A DNA stretch of 64,000 bases from NCBI RefSeq assembly GCF_016863175.1, contig NZ_BOOJ01000005.1:25641-89640 (forward strand). Reading direction: 5' to 3'. The position numbers and the translations under genes were made by a program. Under the pieces are notes generated by a model. The model saw only the letters and a list, made by a program, of their open reading frames with translations, was not told where the DNA came from and ran no database searches. Each line of letters begins with the position of its first letter. The stretch's first letter is position 1. Below are positions 15,296 through 25,101 of this stretch, piece after piece. This DNA comes from Paraplanobispora siamensis. Lineage in GTDB: Bacteria; Actinomycetota; Actinomycetes; Streptosporangiales; Streptosporangiaceae.

Positions 15296-18157
15296 ATGTC
15301 CAGCACCGACCCCCGCTCTCCCCGCCACATCGTCACCGCGATCGTCGTCGCCCACGACGGAGCCCGCTGGCTGAGGGAGACGCTCGACGCGCTGCTCCGG
15401 CAGACCCGCCCGGTGGACCGGGTCGTCGGAGCCGACAACGGCAGCCGTGACGGCAGCGCCGCACTGCTGACCGAGGCCCTCGGCCCGAACGCCGTGCTCT
15501 CCCTTCCCCGCTCCACCGGTTTCGGCGAGGCCGTCGCCGAGGTGCTCGACCGGCTGGAGCCGGCCGGGGGACGCGAGTGGATCTGGCTGCTCCACGACGA
15601 CTGCGCCCCGGACGCGCGGGCGCTGGAGACCCTGCTGCGGGCCGCCGACCAGGACCCCAAGGCGGCGGTGCTGGGCCCCAAGCTCCGCGACTGGCTGGAC
15701 CGGCGCCTGCTGCTGGAGGTCGGCGTCACCGTCGACCGGACCGGCCGCAGGGACACCGGGCTGGAGGCCCGCGAGTTCGACCAGGGGCAGTACGACGGCA
15801 TCCGGGACGTGCTGTCCGTCTCCACCGCCGGGATGCTGATCCGCCGCGACGTCTGGGACGAGGTGGGCGGGCTCGACCCCTTCCTGCCGATCTTCCGGGA
15901 CGACCTGGACCTGTGCTGGCGGGTCCGCTCGGCCGGGCACCGGGTGCAGAACGTCACCCGGGCCGTCGCCTGGCACGCCGAGGCCGCCCACCGGCGCCGG
16001 CGCCGCATCACCGTCAGCGGCGACCACCCCCGCCGCCTGGACCGCCGCAACGCCATGTTCGTGGTCCTGGCGAACCTGCCGCTGCGGCCCCTGCTGTGGG
16101 CGCTGCTGCGCAACATCGCCGGCTCGTCCTTCCGCGCGCTGCTGTTCCTGGTGGCCAAACAGCCCGCCAACGCGCTCGACGAGATCGTCGCGCTCGGCTC
16201 CATCCTCGCCCACCCGGTGCGGATGTTCAGGGCGCGCCGGGCCCGCGCCAGGGGCAGGAGGCAGAACCACGCCGCGATCCGCAGGCTGCTCACCCCGCCG
16301 GGGGCGGGCTACCGGCGCCTGGCCGACCGGGTCCAGAGCTATCTGGCCGGATCGGGGTTCGTGGAGTCGGCCGGACGGCACCACGCGATGGCCGCGGCGG
16401 AGGACGGGGAGGAACTGCTCACCGACGACGCCGGGATGATGCGGCGCGTCCTGCGCAACCCGGGCGTGCTGCTGTTCATCGCCCTGCTGCTGGTCACACT
16501 GCTCGCCGAGCGAGGCCTGATCGGCGGCGTCCGGCTGGGCGGCGGCGCGCTCGTGCCGGTGACCGGCGGATCGGCCGACCTGTGGCGGCTCTACACCGAG
16601 GGCTACCACACGGCCGGGCTGGGCAGCGACGGCTGGGCCCCGCCGTACGTGGCGGTGCTGGCCGCGCTGTCCACGGTGCTGTTCGGCAAGACCTGGCTGG
16701 CGGTCTCGGTGCTGCTGCTCGGCTGCGTCCCGCTGGCCGGGATCTCCGCCTATGCGGCGACCCGCTCGATGATCCCCGGCAGGTGGACCCGCGTCTGGCT
16801 GGCCTCCTCCTACGCCCTGCTGCCGGTTGCCACCGGGGTGGTCGCGGCCGGGCGGCTGGGCACCGCGGTGGTCTTCGTCCTGCTGCCCGTCTACGCGGCG
16901 CTGGCCACTGAGATCCTCACCGCCGAGCCGCGCAGGGCCCGGCGCGCCGCCTGGGCCCTCGGGCTCGCCCTGGCGATCGGTACGGTCTTCGCCCCGCTGG
17001 TCTACCCGCTGACCCTGCTGCTCGGCGCCCTGGCGGCGCTGGCCTTCCCGCGCAGGGGCGTCGTCGTCTCGATGGCCGTGGCGTTCGGCGTGCCGGTGGC
17101 GTTGCTGCTGCCCTGGCTGGCCGAGGTGACCGCCGAGCCCGGCCGGCTGCTGCTGGAGGCGGGCCTGCACCAGCCCTCCCTGGTGGACCCCGCGCTGCCC
17201 GCCGCGTCCCTGCTGCTGCTCAGCCCCGGAGGCCCGGGCATGCCGCCGCTGTGGGTGACCGGCGGCCTCATCGCCGCCTGCCTCGCCGCGCTGCTCATGC
17301 GCCGCAACCGGATGGTGATCGCGATCGGCTGGGGCGTCGCCCTGTTCGGCGTGCTGGTGGCCATCCTGGTCAGCCGTACCCAGGTCACCTCGATCAACGG
17401 CGACACCGAGGCGCCGGCGTGGCCGGGCGTGCCGCTGGCCTTCGCCGCCACCGGGATGCTGGTGGTGGCCGCGCTCACCGCCGACCGCATCGCCGAGTTC
17501 CGCGCGGCCGGAGGGCTGCGCCGCGTCGCCGCCCTGCTGGTCGTGCTGGTCGCCTTCTCCACCCCGCTGCTCGCGGCGGGCATGTGGGTCACCCGGGGAG
17601 TGCCCGGCCCGATCGGCGGCGAGACGCGCGACGTGGTGCCCGCGCTGGTGGCGGCCAGGTCCACGGACGGCGAGCGGACCCTGCTCCTGCGCTCGGACGG
17701 CGCCGGCCTGACCTTCACGGTGCTGAGCGGCCGCACGCCGATCATCGGCGAGGCCGACATCCCCACCCCCGCCGGACCCCGTGACCAGGTCGGCGTCGCC
17801 GCGGCCGGGCTGATCTCGGGCCGCGGGGGCGACGACGCCCGGGTGCTCGCCGCCCACGGCGTGCGGTTCGTGGTGGTGGTGCGCCCGGTGAGCCCCGAGG
17901 TCGGCCACGCCCTGGACTCCCAGCCCGCGCTGGCCAGGATGAGCCTCTCCCGCGACCTGGGCGTGTGGCGGCTGACCCAGCCCGTGGCGGCGCCGCCCAC
18001 CCCCGAGGGCGACCCCTGGCGCGCCCGCTGGCTGTGGGCCCAGGCGGCGATGGTGCTGCTGGTCATGATCCTGGCCGCGCCCGGCTCGCGCGCCGCCGAC
18101 CGCGAGGTCGTCCCGCTGGAACTGCCCGAGACCGCGAGGGAGCTGGCGACCCGGTGA
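15296..18157 (+). CDS. large membrane GT2-family glycosyltransferase
   Basis: The 953-residue protein begins with a GT2 domain (about residues 10-240). TAIVVAHDGARWLRETLDALLRQ opens the fold, the acidic metal-binding cluster is LLHDDCAPD, and FRDDLDLCWRVRSAGH is typical of the acceptor side. After about residue 390 there are ten or more hydrophobic segments, then an extracytoplasmic-looking C-terminal region and a final helix. Such actinobacterial GT2/polytopic fusions act on cell-envelope glycans. Its stop overlaps the GTG of the DUF5719 gene, so the two are made together. The nearby GDP-mannose genes make mannose a possible donor, but donor and acceptor are unknown. Confidence 0.88.
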   Translation: MSSTDPRSPRHIVTAIVVAHDGARWLRETLDALLRQTRPVDRVVGADNGSRDGSAALLTEALGPNAVLSLPRSTGFGEAVAEVLDRLEPAGGREWIWLLHDDCAPDARALETLLRAADQDPKAAVLGPKLRDWLDRRLLLEVGVTVDRTGRRDTGLEAREFDQGQYDGIRDVLSVSTAGMLIRRDVWDEVGGLDPFLPIFRDDLDLCWRVRSAGHRVQNVTRAVAWHAEAAHRRRRRITVSGDHPRRLDRRNAMFVVLANLPLRPLLWALLRNIAGSSFRALLFLVAKQPANALDEIVALGSILAHPVRMFRARRARARGRRQNHAAIRRLLTPPGAGYRRLADRVQSYLAGSGFVESAGRHHAMAAAEDGEELLTDDAGMMRRVLRNPGVLLFIALLLVTLLAERGLIGGVRLGGGALVPVTGGSADLWRLYTEGYHTAGLGSDGWAPPYVAVLAALSTVLFGKTWLAVSVLLLGCVPLAGISAYAATRSMIPGRWTRVWLASSYALLPVATGVVAAGRLGTAVVFVLLPVYAALATEILTAEPRRARRAAWALGLALAIGTVFAPLVYPLTLLLGALAALAFPRRGVVVSMAVAFGVPVALLLPWLAEVTAEPGRLLLEAGLHQPSLVDPALPAASLLLLSPGGPGMPPLWVTGGLIAACLAALLMRRNRMVIAIGWGVALFGVLVAILVSRTQVTSINGDTEAPAWPGVPLAFAATGMLVVAALTADRIAEFRAAGGLRRVAALLVVLVAFSTPLLAAGMWVTRGVPGPIGGETRDVVPALVAARSTDGERTLLLRSDGAGLTFTVLSGRTPIIGEADIPTPAGPRDQVGVAAAGLISGRGGDDARVLAAHGVRFVVVVRPVSPEVGHALDSQPALARMSLSRDLGVWRLTQPVAAPPTPEGDPWRARWLWAQAAMVLLVMILAAPGSRAADREVVPLELPETARELATR

Positions 18158-19575
18158 AGTCCCTGATCGAGAACCGGTTCGGCCTGCTCGTCCTGGTGCT
18201 GGTGGCGCTGCTGGCGCTGTACGGCACGGCCTCGGCCACCCGGCCCGGCCCGGCGGCGCAGCAGCCCCCCGGCCCCCGCAAGGTCCCCGTCGCCTCCGTG
18301 ACGGCCGTCTGCCCCGACCCCGCCGAGGCCCAGGTCGGGGTCGTCACACCGGCGGACGGCGGGATCACCGGACCGGGCGCGACGACGGTCACCGCGGGGC
18401 AGAAGGTCCTGGGCACCGTGGACGCCCCGGGACGGCCCTGGTACGACGAGATCCCCGCCAAGACCGGCCCCGTCACGGTGGCCGCCACCGGCAGCAGCGC
18501 CGCCGGCCTGGAGGCGGCCCAGACCCGCAGGGAGACCTCGGGGGGCATGCGGGGCCTGGCCGGGGCGCGGTGCGCGGAACCGGCCGCCTCCACCTGGCTG
18601 GTCGGACCGGGGCCCGCCGCGGCCGAGGTCACGCTGCACCTGACCAACGCCGACCTCGCCCCGGCCGTCGTGGAGATCCTCGTCTACTCCGGCGAGGGGC
18701 CGGTGACCGGCGACGCCTCGGGCACCGTCACCGTCGGGCCCGGAGAGAGCCGCGCGGTCAACCTCAAGGAGCTGGCCCCCTCGCCGCTCGTCATGGCGGT
18801 CGAGGTCCGCGCCGTCTCCGGCCGGGTCGCCGCCGCGGCCCGCGCCGTCATGAACGGCGGCAAGGGCGTCGACTGGCTGCCCCCCGCAGCGCCCCCGGCC
18901 ACCAGCGTCGTCGTGCCGGGCGTGCCCGGAGGCGGCGGGAAGCGCGAGCTGCTGGTCGCCTCACCCGCCGAGGCCGACACCCTGGTCGAGGTCAGGGCGC
19001 TGACCCCGGACGGCACCTACGCGCTCAAGGGCCGCGAGCTGGTCGAGGTGCCCGCCGGTTCGGTCGCCACGGCCGACCTGTCCACCGGCATCGGCGGCCA
19101 GCCCGCCGCGCTCGTGCTCACCTCGGACAGCCCCATCGTGGCCGGGGTGATCGTCACCGGGACGGGCAAGAAGCCCGACGTGGCCTTCACGGCCGGAGCG
19201 CCCGCGCTCGACCTGGGGAGCGTCGTGGCCGACAACCGCACCGGCAAGGACAAGAGCTCCCGGCTGCTGCTGGCCGCGCCCGAGACGGCGGGCCGGGTGA
19301 GCGTCCAGGTCCTGCCCCGCTCGGGCGAGGCGCCCGAGCCGCTCCAGGTGGACATCGCCCCCGCCCGGGTCGAGGAGGTCAAGCTCCCCAAGACCGACGG
19401 CGCCTTCGCGGTGGTGGTGCTGCCGCTGCCGGACTCGGGGCCGGTGTACGGCGGGCGGGTGATGGACGAGAAGCTCAAGGACGGGCTCGCGCTGACCGTC
19501 CAGCCCCTGGCCGCGGCCCGCATGTGGGCGCTGATCCCCCCGATCACCGAGTCGACGGCGGTCGTCCTGCCCTGA
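18154..19575 (+). CDS. DUF5719 family secreted / anchored protein
   Basis: The 473-residue protein starts at a GTG in a four-base overlap with the glycosyltransferase. It has an N-terminal membrane helix (FGLLVLVLVALLALYGTAS, residues 9-27) and a beta-rich extracytoplasmic body of repeated short strands. The pattern and partner match DUF5719, a family found beside this type of large GT2 protein in actinobacteria. No catalytic motif is visible. Tight coupling suggests that it is a partner or acceptor of the glycosyltransferase (inference). Confidence 0.75.
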   Translation: MKSLIENRFGLLVLVLVALLALYGTASATRPGPAAQQPPGPRKVPVASVTAVCPDPAEAQVGVVTPADGGITGPGATTVTAGQKVLGTVDAPGRPWYDEIPAKTGPVTVAATGSSAAGLEAAQTRRETSGGMRGLAGARCAEPAASTWLVGPGPAAAEVTLHLTNADLAPAVVEILVYSGEGPVTGDASGTVTVGPGESRAVNLKELAPSPLVMAVEVRAVSGRVAAAARAVMNGGKGVDWLPPAAPPATSVVVPGVPGGGGKRELLVASPAEADTLVEVRALTPDGTYALKGRELVEVPAGSVATADLSTGIGGQPAALVLTSDSPIVAGVIVTGTGKKPDVAFTAGAPALDLGSVVADNRTGKDKSSRLLLAAPETAGRVSVQVLPRSGEAPEPLQVDIAPARVEEVKLPKTDGAFAVVVLPLPDSGPVYGGRVMDEKLKDGLALTVQPLAAARMWALIPPITESTAVVLP

Positions 19576-19590
19576 TGGGGAGGGTCCGGG

Positions 19591-20046
19591 TCAGTCGCGG
19601 TCGTCGTAGCCGGGGTCCACGGACTCCGGGGACAGGCCGAGGAGGCCGGCCACCTGCTCCACCACGGTGTCGTGCACCATCGCGCCGAGCTGGTCGCGGT
19701 CCTGGGCCCTGGCCTCCAGCGGGCGCCGGTAGACGATGACGATGGCGGGACGGCCGGAGGCGGCGGGCTCCACCCGGCCGAACGGGATCGGGTCACCGGT
19801 GATCGCCCCGGGGCCGTCGCCGAGGTCGCGGGCCGGGGGCACCTCCTCGACCGCGAACTCCACCGACGCCAGCTGCCGCCCCCAGCGGGGCCTGAGCCGG
19901 TCCACGGCGTCCAGGACGAGGTCGTCGAAGCGCTCGCTGCGGGACTTGGCGATCGGGATGTGGGAGGGCGCCAGAGGGCCGCGCATGCCCCGACCGTGAC
20001 GGTCGCGCCTGCGGGGGGAGCGGGGTCTTCCGGGTGCCGAACTCAC
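19591..20046 (-). CDS. zincin-like metallopeptidase family protein with degenerate active site
   Basis: The 151-residue protein has a basic N-terminus and the body of the PF06262 minimal-zincin family (FDDLVLDAVDRLRPRW; VEFAVEEVPP; AIVIVYRRPLE). Where the family has HExxH, this protein reads VHDTVVEQVAGLLG. One histidine is kept, but the glutamate and second histidine are not in register, so peptidase activity is doubtful. It converges on the DUF5719 gene with a 15-base gap. The family assignment rests on overall pattern; the function is unknown. Confidence 0.7.
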   Translation of the reverse strand: MSSAPGRPRSPRRRDRHGRGMRGPLAPSHIPIAKSRSERFDDLVLDAVDRLRPRWGRQLASVEFAVEEVPPARDLGDGPGAITGDPIPFGRVEPAASGRPAIVIVYRRPLEARAQDRDQLGAMVHDTVVEQVAGLLGLSPESVDPGYDDRD

Positions 20047-20263
20047 GGCTCAAGCTTAGACATGCTCACCGGCGAAACGTGAAGGATCACGACACGTGAC
20101 GGTGTGAGAGATCTAGGCGCGGGTATGGGCCGGGCTCCCGGGGCGTGCCGGATGAGCGTTCCGCGAGCCGTACGAGGGGCGCGAGAGTCGGAAGAGGTGT
20201 CCGAATTGTGGCGACACGCTCGTTAAGAGCGCTCAGATAGTGGCGCCTCGGACGCTTACCGGA

Positions 20264-20279
20264 TACGGTCACCACCGTG
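20264..20279 (+). promoter_or_regulatory. candidate leaderless promoter of the DUF3499 gene
   Basis: TACGGT, seven bases, then the GTG start. No ribosome binding site is present in the gap. Confidence 0.4.
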
Positions 20280-20645
20280 AGCCCCGTCCGCCGCTGTTCC
20301 CGCACCGCGTGCAGTCAGCCTGCCGTTTTCACGCTCACGTACGTCTACGCCGATTCGACCGCTGTTCTCGGGCCCTTGGCGACGTACGCCGAGCCGCACT
20401 GTTACGACCTGTGCGCCGAGCATGCCGAGCGCCTGACCGCACCGCGCGGCTGGGAGGTCGTCCGCCTTCCCACCGACGGCGTGTCGCCGAGCACGGACGA
20501 CCTGGAGGCTCTCGCCAACGCCGTGCGCGAGGCGGCCCGGCCCACCCCGGCCGGCGGCGCCGAGCCGGTCGGCCAGGCGGTCGAGGTCGGCCGGCGCGGA
20601 CACCTGCGTGTGCTGCGCTCGGCGCAGCCCCAGCGCGACCGCTGA
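20277..20645 (+). CDS. DUF3499 family protein
   Basis: The 122-residue protein matches the actinobacterial DUF3499 family. Its N-terminus MSPVRRCSRTACSQPAVFTLTYVYADSTAVLGPLA is highly characteristic, and CYDLCAEHAERLTAPRGW follows. Cysteines 7, 12, 42 and 46, with His49, could bind a zinc ion; this is inference from spacing. The last 35 residues are variable. In actinobacteria the gene regularly precedes phosphomannomutase, as here, with a 49-base gap. Molecular function is unknown. Confidence 0.85.
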   Translation: MSPVRRCSRTACSQPAVFTLTYVYADSTAVLGPLATYAEPHCYDLCAEHAERLTAPRGWEVVRLPTDGVSPSTDDLEALANAVREAARPTPAGGAEPVGQAVEVGRRGHLRVLRSAQPQRDR

Positions 20646-20694
20646 CCCCCTAGGCTGGGGGTCCGGCAGAAACGACACAGGGGGCGGAGCTGGA

Positions 20695-22047
20695 GTGGGC
20701 GACCTCGCCAAGATCTTCAAGGCGTACGACGTTCGGGGCGTCGTACCGGGTGAACTCGACGAGGAGACCGCCGAGGCCGTCGGCGCCGCCTTCGTGGAGG
20801 TGATCGGGGCGGACCGGCTCGTGACGGCCCACGACATGCGCACCTCCTCCGGACCGCTGGCGGCCGCGTTCGCCCGGGGGGCGACCGCCCGGGGCGCCGG
20901 CGTCGTGCACGCCGGCCTCGGCTCGACCGACCTGCTCTACTACGCCAGCGGCAGTCTCGGCCTGCCCGGCGTGATGTTCACCGCCAGCCACAATCCGGCC
21001 CGCTACAACGGCATGAAGATGTGCCGCGCGGGCGCCGTGCCGATCGGCGGGGACACCGGGCTCACCGAGATCCGCGACCGGGCCGCGGCGATCCTGGCGG
21101 CCGGGGGCCCCGGCGAGGGCGCCGGGGGAGTCACCGAGCAGAACCTGCTGCAGGGCTACGCCGAGCACCTGCGCAAACTGGTCGACCTGTCCGGCATCCG
21201 GCCGCTGAAGGTCGCGGTCGACGCCGGCAACGGCATGGGGGGATACACCGTCCCGGCGGTCTTCGAGGGCCTGCCGATCGAGACGGTCCCGCTCTACTTC
21301 GAGCTGGACGGCACCTTCCCCAACCACGAGGCCAACCCGATCGAGCCGGAGAACCTGCGCGACCTGCAGAAGGCCGTGATCGACACCGGCGCGGACATCG
21401 GGCTCGCCTTCGACGGCGACGCCGACCGCTGCTGGGTCGTCGACGAGCGGGGCGAGTCGGTCTCCCCCTCGACGATCACCGCGCTGGTGGCCTCGCGCGA
21501 GCTGGTCAAGCACCCGGGTTCGGTGATCATCCACAACCTGATCACCTCGCGGGGCGTCCCCGAGATCGTCGCGGAGCGCGGCGGCACGCCGGTCCGCACC
21601 CGGGTGGGCCACTCCTTCATCAAGGCCGAGATGGCCGCGACCGGGGCGGTCTTCGGCGGCGAGCACTCCGCCCACTACTACTTCAGGGACTTCTGGTTCG
21701 CCGACTCCGGCATGCTGGCCGCCATGCACGTGCTGGCCGCGCTGGGCGAGCAGGACCTGCCGCTGTCGGACATCCTGGCCGACTACGCCCGCTACACCGC
21801 CTCCGGCGAGATCAACAGCACCGTCGCCGACCAGGCGGCCGCGACGGCCCGGGTCAGGGAGGTCTTCGCCGCCCGCGAGGGCGTCACCTTCGACGAACTG
21901 GACGGCCTGACCGTGTCCGGTCCCGGATGGTGGTTCAATCTTCGTCCGTCCAACACCGAGCCGCTGCTCCGGCTGAACGCCGAGGCGGCCGACGAGATTC
22001 AGATGGCAGCGATCAGGGACGAAGTCCTGGCTGTCGTGAGGAGCTGA
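20695..22047 (+). CDS. manB: phosphomannomutase / phosphoglucomutase
   Basis: The 450-residue alpha-D-phosphohexomutase has all family signatures: KAYDVRG at the N-terminus, the phosphoserine loop [13 protein letters not shown] (about residue 97), the metal loop DGDADR (about residue 242), the sugar loop GEHSAHYYF and the phosphate loop RPSNTEP near the C-terminus. It converts mannose-6-phosphate to mannose-1-phosphate for manC. The GTG at 20695 has GGGGGCGGAG upstream; the frame is open further but conservation begins here. It is followed within a few bases by the Trm112-like gene and the isomerase, so the three form an operon. Confidence 0.93.
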   Translation: MGDLAKIFKAYDVRGVVPGELDEETAEAVGAAFVEVIGADRLVTAHDMRTSSGPLAAAFARGATARGAGVVHAGLGSTDLLYYASGSLGLPGVMFTASHNPARYNGMKMCRAGAVPIGGDTGLTEIRDRAAAILAAGGPGEGAGGVTEQNLLQGYAEHLRKLVDLSGIRPLKVAVDAGNGMGGYTVPAVFEGLPIETVPLYFELDGTFPNHEANPIEPENLRDLQKAVIDTGADIGLAFDGDADRCWVVDERGESVSPSTITALVASRELVKHPGSVIIHNLITSRGVPEIVAERGGTPVRTRVGHSFIKAEMAATGAVFGGEHSAHYYFRDFWFADSGMLAAMHVLAALGEQDLPLSDILADYARYTASGEINSTVADQAAATARVREVFAAREGVTFDELDGLTVSGPGWWFNLRPSNTEPLLRLNAEAADEIQMAAIRDEVLAVVRS

Positions 22048-22051
22048 CCGC

Positions 22052-22225
22052 GTGAAGATCGACGACTGGCTGCTGGAGATCCTGGCCTGTCCGAACTGCA
22101 AGTCCCCGCTGCGCGCCGAGCCGGAGGCGGACGAGCTGTCGTGCACCTCAGAGGCCTGCGGGCTCGTCTATCCCGTCCGCGACGACATCCCGGTGCTGCT
22201 GGTGGACGAGGCGCGCAAGCCGTGA
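22052..22225 (+). CDS. Trm112-family zinc-ribbon protein (57 aa)
   Basis: A very short gene sits between manB and the isomerase, starting at a GTG with GAGGAG nine bases upstream. The product has four cysteines (13, 16, 31 and 36) in a CPNC...CTSEAC ribbon, then [14 protein letters not shown], the hallmark of the Trm112/YcaR family. Trm112 proteins stabilise methyltransferases in eukaryotes and archaea; the bacterial homologues have no firm role. Its stop overlaps the GTG of the isomerase, so the gene is translated as part of the mannose operon. The same order occurs in other actinobacteria. Confidence 0.9.
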   Translation: MKIDDWLLEILACPNCKSPLRAEPEADELSCTSEACGLVYPVRDDIPVLLVDEARKP

Positions 22226-23328
22226 GCTGGGAGGCCGACCGGCTCGACGACGTCCGGTCGCTGGACGACGGCGACCCGGAGGGCATGCTGCGCGCGGTGG
22301 CCGCCTCGGCCGCGCAGGTGCGCACCTCCTACCGGGCCGCCCATGAGGCGGGCGTGCCGTCCGTGGCCGGGGACGGCCGTCCCAGGGCCATCGTGGTGGT
22401 GGGCATGGGCGGCTCCGGCATCGCCGGGGACGTCCTCGAAGCGGTGTGCGGCAACGGCATCCCGCTGCCGATCGTGACCGTGCGGTCCTACCGGCTGCCG
22501 GGCTGGGTGGGGGCGACGGACCTGGTCGTCGCGGTGTCGCACTCGGGCGCCAGCGAGGAGACGGTCGCCCTGGCGACCGAGGCGGTGCGCCGCGGCTGCC
22601 GCCTGCTCGCCGTGGGCGGCGCCGGCTCCCCGCTGGAGGCGATCGCCCGGCAGGCCGGCGCCCTGTTCGTCCCCGTCGTCTCGCAGGGCCAGCCGCGCGC
22701 CGGGCTCTGGGCGCTCTCGGTCCCGCTGATCGTCGCCGCGTCCGCGCTGGGCCTGGTCCAGGCGGACGAGGAGGCGTTCGAGTCGGCGGCGGGCCGGCTG
22801 GAGGAGATCGCGCACCGCTGCCGCCCGGCGAGCGATTCGTTCATCAATCCCGGAAAGTCGCTGGCCATGGAGCTGGCCGAGAGCGTGCCGATGATCTGGG
22901 GCTCCTCGGGGCCGGCCTCGGTGGCGGCCCACCGGTGGGCCTGCCAGCTCAACGAGAACGCCAAGTACCCGGCGATCTGGGGCGAGATCCCCGAGGTCGG
23001 CCACAACCAGGTGGTCACCTTCGACGGCCCGCTGGCCGAACGCGACATCTTCGCCGACGAGGCCGGTCGCACGCTGCGACTGGTCGTGCTGCGCGATGTG
23101 GAGGAGCACCCGCAGGCGGCCCGGCGGCGCGAGGTGTCGGTACGGCTGGCGCAGGACCGCGGCGTCCCGGTCACCGAGGTCCTCGCCGAGGGACTGCACC
23201 CGCTGGAACGGCTGGCGACGCTGATCGGGCTGGGGGATTACGCGAGTACGTACCTCGCTCTGGGGTACGGCATCGATCCGACCCCGGTGTCGGTGATCAA
23301 CGAACTCAAGGCGAGAATTTCCCAATAG
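22222..23328 (+). CDS. SIS-domain phosphomannose/phosphoglucose isomerase
   Basis: The 368-residue enzyme has two SIS halves. The first holds [18 protein letters not shown] and the phosphosugar loop [14 protein letters not shown]. The second holds the catalytic-type segment [13 protein letters not shown]. This is the bifunctional phosphoglucose/phosphomannose isomerase family used as ManA in many actinobacteria; it converts fructose-6-phosphate to mannose-6-phosphate. The GTG start overlaps the preceding stop (GTGA). With manB upstream and manC at 3 kb it completes a route to GDP-mannose. Confidence 0.88.
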   Translation: MSWEADRLDDVRSLDDGDPEGMLRAVAASAAQVRTSYRAAHEAGVPSVAGDGRPRAIVVVGMGGSGIAGDVLEAVCGNGIPLPIVTVRSYRLPGWVGATDLVVAVSHSGASEETVALATEAVRRGCRLLAVGGAGSPLEAIARQAGALFVPVVSQGQPRAGLWALSVPLIVAASALGLVQADEEAFESAAGRLEEIAHRCRPASDSFINPGKSLAMELAESVPMIWGSSGPASVAAHRWACQLNENAKYPAIWGEIPEVGHNQVVTFDGPLAERDIFADEAGRTLRLVVLRDVEEHPQAARRREVSVRLAQDRGVPVTEVLAEGLHPLERLATLIGLGDYASTYLALGYGIDPTPVSVINELKARISQ

Positions 23329-23369
23329 GATCCTGTCGCGACTTTTCCGGATAACGAGTGGAGGCTGCC

Positions 23370-24311
23370 GTGAGCGCGGGCGGCGGTACAAGAGCGATCA
23401 TTGCGGCACTCGCCGCGAACCTGTCCATTGCCGCGGCGAAGTTCGTCGCGTTCGCTTTCACCGGCTCGTCGGCGATGCTCGCCGAGGGCATCCACTCGGT
23501 GGCCGACTCGGGCAACCAGGCGCTGCTGCTGATCGGCGGCAAGCGGGCGGCCCGGGAGCGCACTCCCGAGCACCCCTTCGGCTACGGCCGCGAACGCTAC
23601 TTCTACGCCTTCGTCGTGGCGGTGGTGCTGTTCACCATCGGTGCGGTGTTCTCTCTGTACGAGGGCTGGCACAAGATCTCCCACCCCGAGGCCATCGAGA
23701 GTCCGCAATGGGCCTTCGGCGTGTTGATCTTCGCGATCATCGCCGAGACGTTCTCCTTCCGGACCGCGATCAAGGAGTCGAACGCGGTCCGCGGCAACCA
23801 GTCCTGGGTCGCGTTCATCCGCCGCTCGAAGTCCCCCGAGCTGCCGGTCATCGTCCTGGAGGACCTCGGCGCGCTGCTCGGCCTGATCTTCGCGCTGTTC
23901 GGCGTGACCATGGCCGTGGTGACCGACAACGCGGTCTGGGACGGCATCGGCACCCTGATGATCGGCGTCCTGCTCGCGGCCATCGCGGTCATTCTGGCGA
24001 TCGAGACCAAGTCGCTGCTCATCGGCGAGGGCGCCGGTCCCGAGGTCGAGAAGAGGATCTGCGACGCCCTGCAGAGCACCCCCGAGGTCTCCCGGATCAT
24101 CCACATGCGCACGCTGCACCTGGGTCCGGAGGAGATCCTGGTCGCCGCCAAGATCGCGGTGGAGCACAACGACACGGCCGCCGACGTGGCCCGCGGCATC
24201 GACGAGGCCGAGCGCCGCGTCCGCGAGGCCGTCCCGGACGCCCGGGTGATCTATCTGGAGCCCGACCTCTACCGGCAGGATCGCGCCGCCGCCCCCAGCG
24301 GCTCCGCCTGA
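23370..24311 (+). CDS. cation diffusion facilitator (CDF) transporter
   Basis: The 313-residue protein has the CDF pattern: membrane helices from residue 8 onward, the metal-site helix MLAEGIHSVADSGNQALLL, and the conserved FGYGRERYFYAFVVAV turn. A later helix carries EDLGALLGLIFALFG, and a cytoplasmic C-terminal domain of about 90 residues ends it. It exports divalent cations such as Zn2+ or Fe2+ in exchange for protons; the metal cannot be told from sequence. I chose the GTG at 23370 because GTGGAGG lies five bases before it; a GTG at 23358 is the alternative. The 41-base gap suggests readthrough from the mannose operon. Confidence 0.9.
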   Translation: MSAGGGTRAIIAALAANLSIAAAKFVAFAFTGSSAMLAEGIHSVADSGNQALLLIGGKRAARERTPEHPFGYGRERYFYAFVVAVVLFTIGAVFSLYEGWHKISHPEAIESPQWAFGVLIFAIIAETFSFRTAIKESNAVRGNQSWVAFIRRSKSPELPVIVLEDLGALLGLIFALFGVTMAVVTDNAVWDGIGTLMIGVLLAAIAVILAIETKSLLIGEGAGPEVEKRICDALQSTPEVSRIIHMRTLHLGPEEILVAAKIAVEHNDTAADVARGIDEAERRVREAVPDARVIYLEPDLYRQDRAAAPSGSA

Positions 24312-24426
24312 CCCGGTCCGCGACCGCACGCCGTACCGCCCGGAAGATCCGGGAGGTACGGCGTTCGCGTTCCGGCGGCCGTCCCGGCGCCGCGGCGCGC
24401 CCGCGCGGCCCGGCCGGACCGCCGTT

Positions 24427-25101
24427 TCAGGAGTGCGGCACGACGAGACCGGTCTCGTAGGCGTGGATCACCGCCTGGGTGCGGTCGCGCAGGCCCAGCT
24501 TGGCCAGGATCCGGGCGACGTGGGTCTTCACGGTGTGCTCGGTGACCACGAGCGCGGCGGCTATCTCGCCGTTGGACAGGCCCTGGGCGATCAGGCGGAG
24601 CACCTCGGTCTCCCGGGGGGTCAGCGGGCCGGCGCCGGGCCGGGGCCGCCGCTGCCGGGCGAACTCGGCGATCAGCCGCCGGGTGATCCTCGGGGCGAAC
24701 AGCGCCTCGCCCCGGGCCACCGTACGCACCGCCTCGGCCAGGTCGTTCGCACGGACGTCCTTGAGCAGGAACCCGCTCGCCCCCGCGGTGAGCGCGTCGT
24801 ACACGTAGTCGTCCAGGTCGAACGTGGTGATCATGATCACCTTGGTCGTCCCGGTCTCCAGGATCCGGCGGGCCGCCTCGATCCCGTCCATCTGCGGCAT
24901 CCGGATGTCCAGCAGGGCGACGTCCGGACGGGTGTCCCGGGCCAGCAGGACGGCCTGCGCGCCGTCCGGGGCGGTGCCGACCACGGTGAGGTCGGGCTGG
25001 GCGTCGAGCACCGCCGCGAAGCCGCGCAGCACGATCGGCTGGTCGTCGGCGACGAGCACGCGGACCGGCCCGTCCGGAGTCTCGGGTCCCGCGGCGGTCA
25101 T
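24427..25101 (-). CDS. NarL/LuxR-type response regulator
   Basis: The 224-residue regulator has a receiver domain with acidic pocket VADDQP and phospho-acceptor Asp65 (ALLDIRMP). The conserved Lys is in GFLLKD. It ends with a LuxR-type HTH (LTPRETEVLRLIAQGLSNGEIAAALVVTEHTVKTHV). It overlaps the kinase stop by four bases (ATGA), so kinase and regulator form one translational unit. The target genes are unknown; no binding site stands out. Confidence 0.93.
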   Translation of the reverse strand: MTAAGPETPDGPVRVLVADDQPIVLRGFAAVLDAQPDLTVVGTAPDGAQAVLLARDTRPDVALLDIRMPQMDGIEAARRILETGTTKVIMITTFDLDDYVYDALTAGASGFLLKDVRANDLAEAVRTVARGEALFAPRITRRLIAEFARQRRPRPGAGPLTPRETEVLRLIAQGLSNGEIAAALVVTEHTVKTHVARILAKLGLRDRTQAVIHAYETGLVVPHS

